From NCBI RefSeq assembly GCF_038396675.1, contig NC_088932.1:22582501-22646500 (forward strand): 64,000 bases of DNA, read 5' to 3'. The notes below the pieces were generated by a model. The model saw only the letters and a program-made list of their open reading frames with translations, made no database searches and had not been told where the DNA came from. The stretch is from Hydra vulgaris. Its lineage: Eukaryota > Cnidaria > Hydrozoa > Anthoathecata > Hydridae. Position 1 is the first letter of the stretch; the number at the start of each line of letters is the position of its first letter. Shown piece after piece: positions 12,485 to 23,420 of the stretch. Both the position numbers and the translations under genes were made by a program.

Positions 12485-13224
12485 TAGAGTTCCACGCGGT
12501 TATTAAAACAAATCTCGTTTTAAAAAATAAAAATAATGAATTTTTTTTTCCATTACTATAAGTATATAGTCTTAAATGTTAAAAAAAATAATTAAAGAAA
12601 AAAAAAAAAAAATTGAACAAGCTATTTATAGATTTTAAAGTAAACGGAAAAAGTATAATTTCATTTAAGAAAAAGTGTTTAACTTTCATTATTTTTTTAA
12701 AAATCTTGTAGTGATCCAAAATTTTTCCAATTAGTTTTAAATTGGTCGGCTGCAAAGCTGGTTTAATATGTTAAAGCACTAACATTTAATTTTTAGTTAT
12801 TTCACGCGATATAAGCAAAATAGTTTCTTACACAATCATGATGCGTAGCTGACCGCTGGGAAGGAAAAGTTGTCTATTTTCATCAATTTAAATTTTTTTT
12901 TTAAATCCTTGTCGATTATTTACGTCAACTAATTAGCCATATTAAGGTTTTGCAATAATTAAAAAAAATTGGCATCAAATAGTTAAAAAAAACCCACTCA
13001 ACTTTCTGTTGCGTAGCTGACTGCCAAAACTAAACATTTAAATGTCGCAAATTTTGTCAATTTTTTTAAATGCAACAAATAGTTTTGCCCAAACTATTTT
13101 GAACTTCAAAACATTTATAGTCAATTATAAATTATTTAAAACTCCAAAAGACTTTATAGTCAATATAAAGATATGGAATCACTGCAGGAACCAGTTGCTT
13201 GCGCATCCAATGAAAATTAAAAAG

Positions 13225-13297
13225 GTGAGCATTGTGTTTTTATAGAGTTTTTAAGTAATTTTTACATTTATTTGAATGTTTACTTTTTTTATTACAG
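13225..13297 (+). other. probable 5' UTR intron
   Basis: Donor AAAAAG|gtgagc at 13224/13225 and acceptor ttttttattacag|ctataa at 13297. Joining the flanks gives an early stop, so this is a leader intron and the protein starts downstream at 13324. Confidence 0.5.
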
Positions 13298-13323
13298 CTA
13301 TAAAGATAAAAAATAGAAAAGCA

Positions 13324-14991
13324 ATGAATCAAAAGAATTACATGAGTAGAAATCATGAAGAAAAGAAATTCAAAGCTAAAGAAAATGCTAGATTTCGAAG
13401 ACAAAGATGGAAAAAAGATTTTCGAAAAATTGCAGCTGAAAGATTAAAAAGTTTAGAAAGAATGAGAAAATTTCGACTGCGGCAAAAAGACGCATCTTTA
13501 TCTCTCGATTCAAATCACTCATCATTTGCAAATGTGCAAGTTAAAGGAAAGTATATAAAAAAATTGAATCGCTCTCTTCCCAAAAGTCTTGTTCAGAAAA
13601 AGGAACTGTTGTGTTGTTTACTCAATGAAACTCAACCATTAACTTACTCAATTCCTAAATCAACAAACAGTCTCCGAGAAAAAGACTTAGTGGTTATACA
13701 AAATTTTTATTGCGACGATGAAATAAGTCGAATATCCCCAAGAACAGCAGATTATACTTCTGTAGTGATAGGAGAAAAAAAGGTGCGTGTTCAAATTCGA
13801 CACATGTTATATACGCTAAAAGAAGCTTTCGAAGAGTTTAAGCTAAACAATGCAGATATTAAATTAAGCCTGTCAAAATTTTGTCAGTTGAGACCAATTT
13901 ACGTTCGATGTGTATCATCAATTCCTCATAACGTGTGCGTTTGCATGTTACATGAAAATATGCGTTATGCTCTTGAATCACTTTCGCGGGGTTCAGATAT
14001 ATTCACTACAATTAAAACGGGAAACTCTATGATTCTAAACTTTATTTGTGAAAAACCAACAAAACAATGCTTCAATGCCGTTTGCAAAGAATGTACTGTT
14101 TGTAATATGTTTGATAAATTATTACTTCAGTTCGAACAATTTGAGTTAGATGTTTCATGGAATCAGTGGCCTCAAGCAAAATCGTATATCAAAATAGAAA
14201 AGGTTAAAAAAGAAGGAACAATTGCAGTTTTATTATCACATATTAAAGAAATGCGTGCAAAGTTTATTATTCATTGTAATGTCAAGAGCAGTCAATCGTC
14301 CGTATTTAAATTTAATATAGAATCAGCGATTCAAAAAGACTCAAATAAGGCTGTTATTCAAGTTGACTGGGCAGAAAATTATACTTGTATTTACCAAAAC
14401 GAAACGCAAGCAGCTCATTTCGGTCAAAATCACATTTCTATATTTACATGTGCAGTTTGGCATCGTCAAATTAAATCTTTTGCGCTAGTTTGTGATTCAA
14501 GCGATCATACAAAATTATCTGTTGTTCCAAATATAAATAAAATTATCGAGCTTCTATCAGACGATATTACAGAAGTTCATATTTTCAGTGACAACGCAAC
14601 ATCACAATTTAAAAATAAATATATTTTGGCATCAATGAAAATCTTAGAAAAAAAGCATACAATTAAAATGCACTGGCATTTTTTTGCTGCAATGCATGGA
14701 AAAGGAGTTGTGGATGGAATTGGAGCCACTGTGAAACGTGTTGCCAGAAAAAATGTTTTAACTGAAAAATATATAATTTCTAGTGCTAGCGATTTGGCAG
14801 CCGCAACAAACAATTTAAAAATTACCGTTATATTACTGACTGATAAAGAAAAGCTAGAGATAAACAACTCTCTTGGTTTGAGCACCTTTTTTAAGAAAAC
14901 AAAAAAAATTAAAGAATTGCATAAATGCCATTACTTTCAGGTTTTAGACGGTAACGTTGTAGGTGAGCAGCTTTCGCCAAATATTGCATAA
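13324..14991 (+). CDS. putative DDE-type transposase, 555 aa, HGKG family
   Basis: Intact frame. The first 55 residues are very basic (RFRRQRWKKDFRK, ERMRKFRLRQKD), suggesting DNA binding. A Cys/His region follows (CVCMLHENM at 205-213; five Cys between about 242 and 260). The C-terminal half has a recognisable RNase-H-like pattern: VDWAENY (Asp348), IFSDNATSQFKNKY (Asp423), then W-HFFAAMHGKGVVDGIGA (HGKG at 458-461, Asp464) and KR. Asp348, Asp423 and Asp464 or a later acid are candidate catalytic residues; this is inference. I remember similar uncharacterised proteins in other invertebrates, but cannot assign a Repbase superfamily. The flanking 16-bp repeat array supports a transposon. The intact frame suggests a young or constrained copy. 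Start chosen after the leader intron. Confidence 0.65.
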   Translation: MNQKNYMSRNHEEKKFKAKENARFRRQRWKKDFRKIAAERLKSLERMRKFRLRQKDASLSLDSNHSSFANVQVKGKYIKKLNRSLPKSLVQKKELLCCLLNETQPLTYSIPKSTNSLREKDLVVIQNFYCDDEISRISPRTADYTSVVIGEKKVRVQIRHMLYTLKEAFEEFKLNNADIKLSLSKFCQLRPIYVRCVSSIPHNVCVCMLHENMRYALESLSRGSDIFTTIKTGNSMILNFICEKPTKQCFNAVCKECTVCNMFDKLLLQFEQFELDVSWNQWPQAKSYIKIEKVKKEGTIAVLLSHIKEMRAKFIIHCNVKSSQSSVFKFNIESAIQKDSNKAVIQVDWAENYTCIYQNETQAAHFGQNHISIFTCAVWHRQIKSFALVCDSSDHTKLSVVPNINKIIELLSDDITEVHIFSDNATSQFKNKYILASMKILEKKHTIKMHWHFFAAMHGKGVVDGIGATVKRVARKNVLTEKYIISSASDLAAATNNLKITVILLTDKEKLEINNSLGLSTFFKKTKKIKELHKCHYFQVLDGNVVGEQLSPNIA

Positions 14992-14994
14992 TAT

Positions 14995-16200
14995 CAAAGC
15001 GATAGAAGCGTCTAGACATTTAGCAGTGATCAAGTAATTTAAAAATCACCTTAAAAAGCTGTAAAAATTTCTTAATAAAAGCCATAAATAAATATTAGAT
15101 TTGTTTTGCGTAGCTGATTGTTGCGTAGCTGACTGCATGATTTCTTAAAACGTTTTTTTTTTACCTGGTATTGTTATTCTATTGAAAGTCTTACTTATTT
15201 TTTTCAATACTTTTCAAGTTTTCTTGGGGTGACTTTTTTTGCGCAACTAAGCTCGGAAGGTTTATTCAGTTTATCCCTAATACATTTCAATCAACAATAA
15301 CAGCTTACACGTTTAAAGAACTTCTAGTTATTGCTTTTTAAATTATTTTAGTTGTTCAATTATTGTCCAAATACTTGATGCTTTTAAAGCTCTGAAGATC
15401 AAAGTTCCAAAGTAAATTCAAGTAAAATGAATGTATTTATATACATCTTTGAGTTAAAAACGTTTATATAATAAGGTTGTGAACAGATAAAAATATCTAG
15501 AGTACATTTAAAAGGAAATTGTATTACCTACCCCCTAGCCCCATTATTTAAAAAAGTGAGAGTACTGAAGCTTCTAAAGCCCCCTCCCCCTTTTCCACCC
15601 CAGGGTCCAGGTTTCTTTTAATGTAAAATTATCTTTATAAACTTTATAAATAAATTTTATTGTTTCTAAATACAAGCTATAAATATAGTTTCAGATTTGT
15701 TTTGGGTTTTAATTTGAATTATAATAAAAATTCGCATGTTGCGTGGCTGATTGTTGCGTAGCTGACCGCATAGTTTTTTGAAAACTTTTTATTTGACGTG
15801 TAATTAATATTATATTAAAAATTTTTTATAAATATAACTTCAATGAAATAATTGTTTTTGAAGAAAAAAACGTTTTTATAAAAAAATAAATTATAGATTC
15901 AGAGAAAAAATAATTCAAACTTTAAATTAAAAAAACAAGCTTTTTTGCGCGTTGCGTAGCTGACCGCTGTCTTTTTATTTCTATTTTACTCAAATTGTCT
16001 TCCTATCCTTTTTTTCTTGTGAATAATAATAAAAAAGGATAATTTGAGTGTAAACGTAAAAAAAAGTTATTCAAAGTTACCCGTATGCAAAAAAATGTAT
16101 ACAGCAAAGTGTATTATGCTATAGCAATGGAGCATAACTATATTAGGCTAATAAACTTCTAATGATTTTACATGCCTAATAAATTTACAAATAAAAATTA
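14995..16200. other. 3' flank of the HGKG element
   Basis: Non-coding. Contains the five downstream repeat copies and AT-rich sequence; nothing else supported. Confidence 0.6.
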
Positions 16201-18425
16201 TGTAACTTAAACAACAAGCTGCTTCAGTAGCTGAGGCAGCGTACAAAGTTTTCCGACTAATTTTTTTGAGAAAAATGTTCCAAGTATTTAATTCATTTTT
16301 TTAAGGAACAATAATCAAAATATAAACTTATTTTAATACTTTGATGTTTAAAGTTTGAACAGTTTCATATAAATTCTTGTCGCAATTACAACTTGAAAAA
16401 AAAAAAGATTTTTGTTTTAAGTTACCCTGCTACTCAAAAGTTTACGGTATATAAATAGAAAGCGATATTTTGCTAGCTAATCCTTAGCTTTTGTAGTTAG
16501 CAACCCTCGATGTTAAATCACTATTTTTATCTATACAAATTGTCAATTGGTAGTTGATAACTTGTGTAGCTAGCAATCTTCAGGGTCAGTTTGCTTTTAT
16601 TATCGCTACAAATATGCTAGCTAGTCGCCAGTCAATTTTCAATCGGGCAAAGAAAATAGTTTTATTGACAACCGCGGTTGTTTAATAAAATAAATAGTTT
16701 TATCGATAACCATATTTGAATGTTTTACAAAAACCATTTTTTCATTTTTGTTTTTAAAAATCAAAGTTGTCAAAATTTTTGTGGCTTTTAACTTCGGTGT
16801 TAAAACTGCACAAACGCTTAGTGTGCTGTTTTAACACCAAACACTGCAAAAAAAAATGTAAAACAAATTGTTAGACTTAACGATCTATTTAATGGCCGTA
16901 GTGGATTTTTGCACCAGAAAAGTTTTCATAACTTATTAAAACTCCATGAAATGCATCCAAATTTTTACTTTGCAATTCTACAACTTTAATGAAAGTTCTA
17001 ATCACAGCGCGTATCAGATTGACAGAGGGGTACCAAACCACCATCTTGTTCGTATGAAACTGAACATTTTTTGGTGGCAATGGTTTGATACACCCAAGTA
17101 ACAAAAATGACTTGATTTTATAATAATTTCAATTTTTATTAAAATGAGTAAAATAGTATGCAATAAATTTATTTTATTGTAGATTTTACGTGTATAAGGG
17201 GTGTTTTATATTATGGAAGAGACGTATTATTTCCTCCCCCCTCCTCCTACCCAAGAAAAAAAAAAGAAAAAGATAAAGTAATGCAAATTATTGTTTTCAA
17301 AATTTAAATAATAAATTTTAAAAAATTTATAAAACTGAAAAAAAAAAGTTTATAGCTGAAAACACCGAATATCAGAGATGAATGTAAAGCTCATAGTAGA
17401 TACGTTAATGATGTTTTAACGCTATAATTTCGAATAATGCTTCAATTTTGAAGCATCTTTTTATTTTATCTAGTTATTTAAAGTACAACAACACAGAAGT
17501 ATAGCATATTTTACAAGGTTAAAAGATACATTTGTGGTGCATTCAAGGTCATAAAAGAGGGGGCATTTCCTCATCCCCCCCCCCCCCACCTCCTTCTAGC
17601 ATAAAAGAATGTAACAATTTTGTATTTGAAAGAAATATTTTTGATTAATTAAAAAATAAGTTACTTAAACATTCTTCTACTACTAAGGGACTTCTATTAT
17701 CAGTCAATGGTGGTAAAAAAGGTAATCAAATCAAGACATTTACCAACCTAGAAATCTTTCAAAATCTTTCATATAGTGCTTGACAGAAGTTTGATTTCAA
17801 AAGCTGTTTCAAATTAAAAAACACATAAAGTGGTAATTGCAAATAAAATGTTTGATTAATTTTATGTTTTATTTTATATAGTAATTTTATATAGTTATTT
17901 TGTCTTAGCCTTTAGTAAATGATTAAATGATTAAAGAAAGGAAACATTGAAAATAGTGTCATTACTTTATATTGAAATAAAAAAGATGTTTATATAATGG
18001 ATTTGAATGAAATGTAAAACCTTCATAGTTTTCTTGAAGGTTCATTTTTTAGTAGTTTAAGTAACCCCTCTACCTTCCAAATTAGGTACCAAAATGCTAC
18101 TAAAAATAAGATGACTGCTACTAAAAAATATTTAATGAAATTTGGCATGTGGATAGATAAATGAAAAACTTAGGTGAAAAAAGAGAATAGAAAATAGTTC
18201 CAGCATATCTTCGACATTAATTTCATGCTTGAAGTACAACCAAGTTTTTAACATCAATAAACTCATTAATAAGCTAGTCAGTATAAAGATAAACCAAACA
18301 GTAACAAAGTTTAGCTATTCTAGTTTTTAAAAATAATCTATGCTGATATCGAATTCTAAATAGTTATCTGATAAAACATGTTTTCATTACGCTAACTCTA
18401 AACGGGTTTTGAATAACGTGGCACA
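16200..18425. other. intergenic with short repeats
   Basis: No gene recognised. An imperfect direct repeat of about 55 bp occurs at 16490-16545 and 16560-16614 (tagttagcaa / tagctagcaa cores). A hairpin with ggtgttaaaac arms sits at 16795-16805 and 16832-16842. A C-run lies at 17573-17587. A diverged copy of the repeat tandemly present at 42.2-42.6 kb starts near 18146. A 71-aa frame at 17104-16889 (-) has no recognisable features. Confidence 0.5.
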
Positions 18426-18543
<118 letters not shown>

Positions 18544-18829
18544 TAGGGGAGTCAAAAAAAGTAAATTATGAAAACAAAAAACCATATCCCCTAAATTTGG
18601 GGCAAATATATAAAAATGAGCCTCAAACAGTTTGAGCGCTGTTGGATCACTTTTGACCCCCCCCCCCCCTCAAACCATTAATTTAGGGGAAAATGACCGA
18701 AAAGTGGTCATTTTTGGACCTCTTGAGGCAGGCGTTAAATTTTTTTTTAAGTTTTTTTTTCTTACTATATAAAGGACTATATTTTAGTTTAAAACTGTGG
18801 CCATCTGTGACCAAATAAGCAATATTAGT

Positions 18830-18940
18830 GAAGAAGGACTCTTGAACTTCCTGGTTAAATGCTCTTTCCATGTTTCTCCGTGATGATCAGTGAGGCCGGT
18901 CTTCTTGAAGCGCCTTGATGACTTAAAAAAATGCATTTTT
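18830..18940 (+). repeat. SINE body fragment
   Basis: The stretch aaggactcttgaacttcct, gttaaatgctct and gtcttcttgaagcgcc followed by an A-rich tail matches the 3' body of the tRNA-headed SINE at 31786. The tRNA head is missing or too diverged to see. Confidence 0.6.
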
Positions 18941-19960
18941 TTGCATGCGTTGTTTCGAAAATTACACTATATAGCCAGAAATTTTTTTTTTAATTCAACG
19001 ATTTTTTTCATTTTCGCATACTTCATTTAAGATTATATCTAAAAATAGAAACATTGGTGGCATAAATGGTATTTTTTTACATATTTTTTTTTAGATGTCA
19101 TTTGTTAGTATTTTTGAATAAATTTGCTTTTCGTACATGGGCAACCGAATAGAATATTCTAAAACAAAAATGTGATTTTAAATTTTTTATTTTTGGAGGT
19201 TTGAAATTTAAATATTTAAATAACAATTGAGATATTTCTACAGTAATAAAAAACCTTTTTTAAAGAAGCAGATTTTAAAAAACGCAAGCATTCAATAGTT
19301 CCAAAAAGCTCTTATTCAATAATAAACCTGCGTTATTTTATAAATAGAAATAAAAAAAACTTTACCAATTTTCTCTATTATTATCAAAAAATGTTTCTGA
19401 ATGATCTCTTTTTAATATTTAATTTTTTTGTACAGCCACACACAGTTCTCACAGAGGTAAGAAAGTTCACTAGGATTTTTTTTGCAAAATTCATTAACAT
19501 TTGTTGTTTTGTAACATTTTTGCTGTTGCTAATTTTTAAAAAATCTGTTGCCGCTACAACAATTCAATCACAAAAGCAAAAAATCATCGAAAACACTAAA
19601 TCGAATATAGATAGTTTACCTAGATAGTTTAAAGTTGAGAAAACCTACAACTAAACGAGACATCAAAGAAAGCGACAAATAATTTTCAAAGGAGCCATTG
19701 CTTTTATTTTTGTAGCAATAAAATTAAAAAAAAAAAATTAGCTTTTTTAGCTTTAAACTTTTTTTTTCTTTCCTACTAATAATGCAATATAACTTTTGAT
19801 GAAATTTCATAAAAATTAATATTTTGATTGGTAAAAAAAAGTCTATTTTTTAAAAAGATTTTTGTTTTAAAGTGAAGCGCTTTTGAGAAAATTTTAAAAT
19901 ATTTATCATTGAGTAAAGCTTTAAAGTGTTGATAATTTTTTCCGTAAGAGCTTTTGTTAG
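18940..19960. other. AT-rich upstream region of TMEM175-like gene 2
   Basis: No gene. A possible small non-coding exon lies at 19436-19456 (acceptor tttttgtacag, donor gag|gtaaga), which could be a leader exon of the gene at 19996; weak evidence. Confidence 0.35.
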
Positions 19961-19983
19961 TTATAATATATATTTATTTCTAG
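19960..19983 (+). promoter_or_regulatory. splice acceptor just before the ATG of gene 2
   Basis: The sequence tatatatttatttctag ends at 19983, 12 bases before ATGGATGAG. It parallels the acceptor before the first paralogue, so leader splicing (cis or spliced-leader) is likely a shared property. Confidence 0.5.
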
Positions 19984-19995
19984 TATGGTTATTAA

Positions 19996-21606
19996 ATGGA
20001 TGAGTCAAATATAGAGATTAACTCCAAACACCAGTTGCAGAATTCATCGTTAAAAGAAGAAAATGATTTAGATAATGAAAGCAATACAACTTTTGAAAGT
20101 GGCGATCTTGGAGATGTGTTTACATCAAATCGTATGTTGGGATACATTGATGCTATCATGGCTACAAGTGCTACTTTCCTTGTGGTCCCAATTAAAAATA
20201 TAAAGGAATTGGAATCAAATAATACCTTTTCACATTATTTAATCAATATGCGCACCGAATTTATAATGTTTTTTTTGGGTTTTACGATTGTTTTAACCAT
20301 TTGGGAGAACATGAATGTAAGATCATTGGTTGTTAAAAAGGTTGATGACTTTATATTGACTTTTATTATATTAGAAATATTGGCAACTATAGTCCTTCCG
20401 TTTGCATTATATCTACAAGGTAGTTATCCTGATCAGTATGTTCCAATAATTTTGACTTGCTGTGTACTAGGAATCATTCAAATTTTGGATATTTTTCTCA
20501 TATTTTACGCTATAAAAAACACAAAGCTTCTTCACACTAAAATACAAAATTGGTCAATAATTGAACTTCGCAGGTTTCGCAGTATAGTCCTGGTTAGACC
20601 AGTATTATGTTTAATTTTAGTCATAATTGGCGGTATGCTCTGTTTAGTTCACTATGCTATCTCATGGGGGTTTATAGCTATTTTAACTCTTATGCCAATA
20701 TTTCGTAACCTTTATCTATATGCTCGGCGGCGAATGAAGACATCAAAACGAATAGAAAAATATGAATTTTATTATTATTTCTCCAAAAAAAACATTCCAA
20801 AAGAGCGGATTGAGGTGATGAGCGACGCTGCATTTGCAATTATTGCGAGTCTTATAATTCTTGACATCACAACTAAATTTTCTGAGAAAGTTGATTCAGA
20901 TATGAGTTTAAATCATCAACTTAAAGATAATCTTCTTGAGTTTTATACATTTCTTGCTACTTTTGGTATTGTTTCAACTCTATGGTACGTCAACCATTGT
21001 GTTTTCCACTTGTTTCGTACTGTACCGGCAGTAGCACTTTATATACAAAAAATTTTTTTGGCATTTTGTTGTTTATGTCCTTTAGCAGCTAATATGATTC
21101 TAAAATTTGGTACCAAAGGAGACGAGAGTTCATCAAGTAGTATTTGTTATGCAAGTTTAATAGTTTTTTGTGCCAGCATGGGAAATTTTTTTCTTTTTTT
21201 ATATGGATTTTTGACTAAAGATAAATATTTTTACAAATGGGCAACATTTGGTCGCAGTTTTCGTACAATGTCACAACAAAATAAATATATCATTTTTAAA
21301 ACAATTAATGTTCCATTTTGGTCACTTTTATGTGCTTTATGTAGTCTAAGTCCTCCAAAAATAGCACTTTACATTCTTTGCGGTTGTTTTCTTGCTACAC
21401 CGACAAGTTTTTTCATTGCAAAGTTGGTTTTCATGACTCACGTTGGAAAATGTTTGCATTTCAGAAAAATTTATTTAAAAAATGACGTAAGTAATAAAAC
21501 CGCAACTTTAGTACAAAGCCAAGAAAACGTATTAAACAGCAATAATTCTTTAGATTTAGAACTAGCGAATGAAAACCATATATCTTTGGAAGATGAAAAA
21601 TCATAA
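19996..21606 (+). CDS. TMEM175-like: TMEM175-family cation channel, paralogue 2 (536 aa)
   Basis: Intact single-exon paralogue of the gene at 7665, same strand, with the same domain order and closely matching helices (for example FFLGFTIVLTIWENMNVRS and TFLATFGIVSTLWYVNHCVFH). Repeat 1 begins at residue 46 with RMLGYIDAIMATSATFLVVP, so the family FSD motif is changed to YID (Ser to Ile at 51). Repeat 2 begins at 271 with RIEVMSDAAFAIIASLIILD and keeps SD. The position I align to the repeat-1 pore isoleucine is Thr57 and that of repeat 2 is Ile282. The C-terminal tail is acidic and Asn/Ser-rich. A poly(A) signal aataaa is at 21644-21649. The pair most likely arose by local duplication. Function as an endolysosomal K+/H+ channel is inferred from the family. 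Confidence 0.88.
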   Translation: MDESNIEINSKHQLQNSSLKEENDLDNESNTTFESGDLGDVFTSNRMLGYIDAIMATSATFLVVPIKNIKELESNNTFSHYLINMRTEFIMFFLGFTIVLTIWENMNVRSLVVKKVDDFILTFIILEILATIVLPFALYLQGSYPDQYVPIILTCCVLGIIQILDIFLIFYAIKNTKLLHTKIQNWSIIELRRFRSIVLVRPVLCLILVIIGGMLCLVHYAISWGFIAILTLMPIFRNLYLYARRRMKTSKRIEKYEFYYYFSKKNIPKERIEVMSDAAFAIIASLIILDITTKFSEKVDSDMSLNHQLKDNLLEFYTFLATFGIVSTLWYVNHCVFHLFRTVPAVALYIQKIFLAFCCLCPLAANMILKFGTKGDESSSSSICYASLIVFCASMGNFFLFLYGFLTKDKYFYKWATFGRSFRTMSQQNKYIIFKTINVPFWSLLCALCSLSPPKIALYILCGCFLATPTSFFIAKLVFMTHVGKCLHFRKIYLKNDVSNKTATLVQSQENVLNSNNSLDLELANENHISLEDEKS

Positions 21607-21649
21607 AAAAAGAATTGAAAAACTCCTGTTTTATAATTTAAAAAATAAA

Positions 21650-22310
21650 TAACTTTTAAGGCATTAAACTGTTTTATAACTGGTTAGACTGCGGTACTTT
21701 AATTTTTTTTAACGTATGATGTCATTTAAATGCTATGGACTATTGCTTTAAAAATGAATGTTATTATCGAATTAATTTATAGTAATTTTAGCAAAATTAA
21801 TTGTTTAGTATTGTAATAAATCCTAATTATTTCAATATTGTTTAGTAAACTTTTTTAATTTATTATAAAGTTAATATAATATTTTATCATGGTAGAAAGA
21901 GTAAAAAGTCATTGCAAACATACTGGATAAATCATTAAAATAAACTAGCTGACTAGACTTGTAAAAATATGGGTCTTTGTAAATCTATTCCACACCGACT
22001 ATTATTCTATTAAGACATTCCCTTAGCATAATAAATTTTGAAGTTTTTACAATCTTGCTTAAATATTTTGTGCAAAATAATAATATAGCGAAAAAGATTT
22101 CTAATTCTTAAAATAAAATTTTAAAGTTTTTTATTTAATAGCTATATTATACACGATTGTTCCATATATTGCCTGCAAACTCAGCATATGTAAAAGACGT
22201 TTACACTTACATAAGTTTGTACTTAACGCTATACAAAAGGCAGATCTAAGAAGATCTTAGACCATTAAAAAATATAGACGCGTTCTTAGGTAAAAAACGC
22301 ATCTCTAAAA
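21650..22310. other. AT-rich intergenic
   Basis: No gene seen. A short palindromic word cagatctaagaagatcttag is at 22241. Confidence 0.6.
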
Positions 22311-22311
22311 T

Positions 22312-22677
22312 GTAAGCTGAAAAAAATTTAGGCAGTGACGTCAGTTTGTGGCAAATAAAACTTTAGCTTACATTTTTCGATTAACTTTAATTATGGAGCA
22401 TACAATTGCACTAAAAGATATTAAACTGTAACAGATATATCATTTCACGGAGAGTTTGTATTTATTATAATAGTAATACATAAATTGCTTTGAAGAAATA
22501 ACATAGTAATTACCATATTTAGTCTTTATTATATTAAATCCTATAAAGTTATAATTTTTATATTTTTAATAAACGGAATTTTCCTAAAAAATTTAAATAA
22601 ACTCTTCTTTCTAGTTTGTTTTTCCAATTTTTTTTACCACAAAGTGACGTCATACACGCAAAATTTTTTGGCTTAAA
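22312..22677. mobile_element. MITE, about 366 bp, TGACGTCA-containing TIRs
   Basis: Left end 22312-22360 and right end 22630-22677 are imperfect inverted repeats: both read taagc, an A-run with ttt, then tgacgtca-tttgtgg and an A-run. No coding capacity. It sits just 3' of the RAG1 N-terminus-like relic in that relic's reading direction; whether it is related is unknown. Confidence 0.55.
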
Positions 22678-22810
22678 TGATTTTTTTAAAAATCAATTAA
22701 GGCAAAAAAAATTTAAAAAAGTCTTCAGGTAACATAGATGTATCACATTGTGGGCGTAAAGATTCCTTAATGTTAACTTCACTTTAACATCAATTTTACT
22801 AATGTTAACT

Positions 22811-23420
22811 TTACTTTAACGTTAACTTTATTTTAACATTTTTTAGTGTACAGAAAAAATAAAACAAGTATTCACATTTTTTTAAAGATACCGGTTGCTT
22901 TGGTATTTTACCGCATAAATTGCATATACATAGCTGTAAATGAGGATTAAATTCGTTTTTCAAATCGCTAATATCTATTACCATATTGTGTATTGTCAAA
23001 ATGCTCTCTTTAAAATGCTTAAAATAGTAAAAGTCCAAACTTTTTCTCCAATTCTAAGATGGCCAATAAAAAATTTTTTATTTCTAATTTGAGATTTTGA
23101 TGCATTGAGACCTGACGACAAGTATAGCAGTCGTCAAAACGAGGAGTCCATTGTGTACACAAAAGCAGAGTGGTTGGTGACTTTCTTTTGATTACAATGT
23201 TAATTGTTAAATAGCATTTGTGACAAATGTTTAAAGGATGCACCGCTTCTACATCAATTAGTTTGATGTAAAACATATTTTCAATTTTACTTTTTTGGAT
23301 GGCTTTAATAGGGTGTTTTCTTTTTAAAACAAAACAACCACAAACTCTGCAAAGGAGATTTGAATTCTTGATATGTAAATCCGTCTTAAGGAATTTAAAC
23401 TTATATATAAAATTTTTCAA
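22811..23420 (-). pseudogene. RAG1 N-terminus-like zinc-binding/RING relic
   Basis: Two overlapping frames (23420-23019 and 23038-22811) join by one frameshift near 23030. The first has the spaced zinc motifs of the RAG1 N-terminal region: LLCRVCG, then [20 protein letters not shown], then [11 protein letters not shown]. The second has [22 protein letters not shown], aligned with the first half of the RAG1 RING finger, with the His and one Cys replaced by Tyr. The order and spacing match vertebrate RAG1 as I know it. RAG1-NTR-like proteins have been reported in invertebrate transposons. No catalytic core follows on this strand; the frame ends after the RING. A transposon-derived relic is the likeliest reading. 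Confidence 0.6.

Larger units (their letters stand above)
12839..15970 (+). mobile_element. candidate DNA transposon bounded by TTGCGTAGCTGACYGC repeats
   Basis: Seven copies of a motif with consensus TTGCGTAGCTGACYGC, all in the same orientation, surround one open frame: 12839, 13009, 15106, 15121, 15739, 15754 and 15952. Two lie upstream and five downstream; two pairs are tandem with a 15-bp step. None occurs elsewhere that I noticed. Such iterated subterminal motifs often bind a transposase. No clear terminal inverted repeat or target duplication was found, so the outer limits are only those of the motif array. Confidence 0.5.

Noticed and set aside
14577..14885. 102-aa frame on the minus strand
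   Set aside because: Shadow of the HGKG transposase.
16889..17104. 71-aa frame on the minus strand
   Set aside because: No recognisable motif, homologous neighbour or splice context.
18575..18714. Possible small MITE with cccctaaatt / aatttagggg ends and an inner aaaatgacc hairpin
   Set aside because: Inverted words are only about 10 bp and no flanking duplication is visible.
22744..22757. CACATTGTG word resembling an RSS or Transib heptamer near the RAG1-like relic
   Set aside because: After a 12-bp spacer there is no A-rich nonamer and no matching partner end; chance match in AT-rich DNA.
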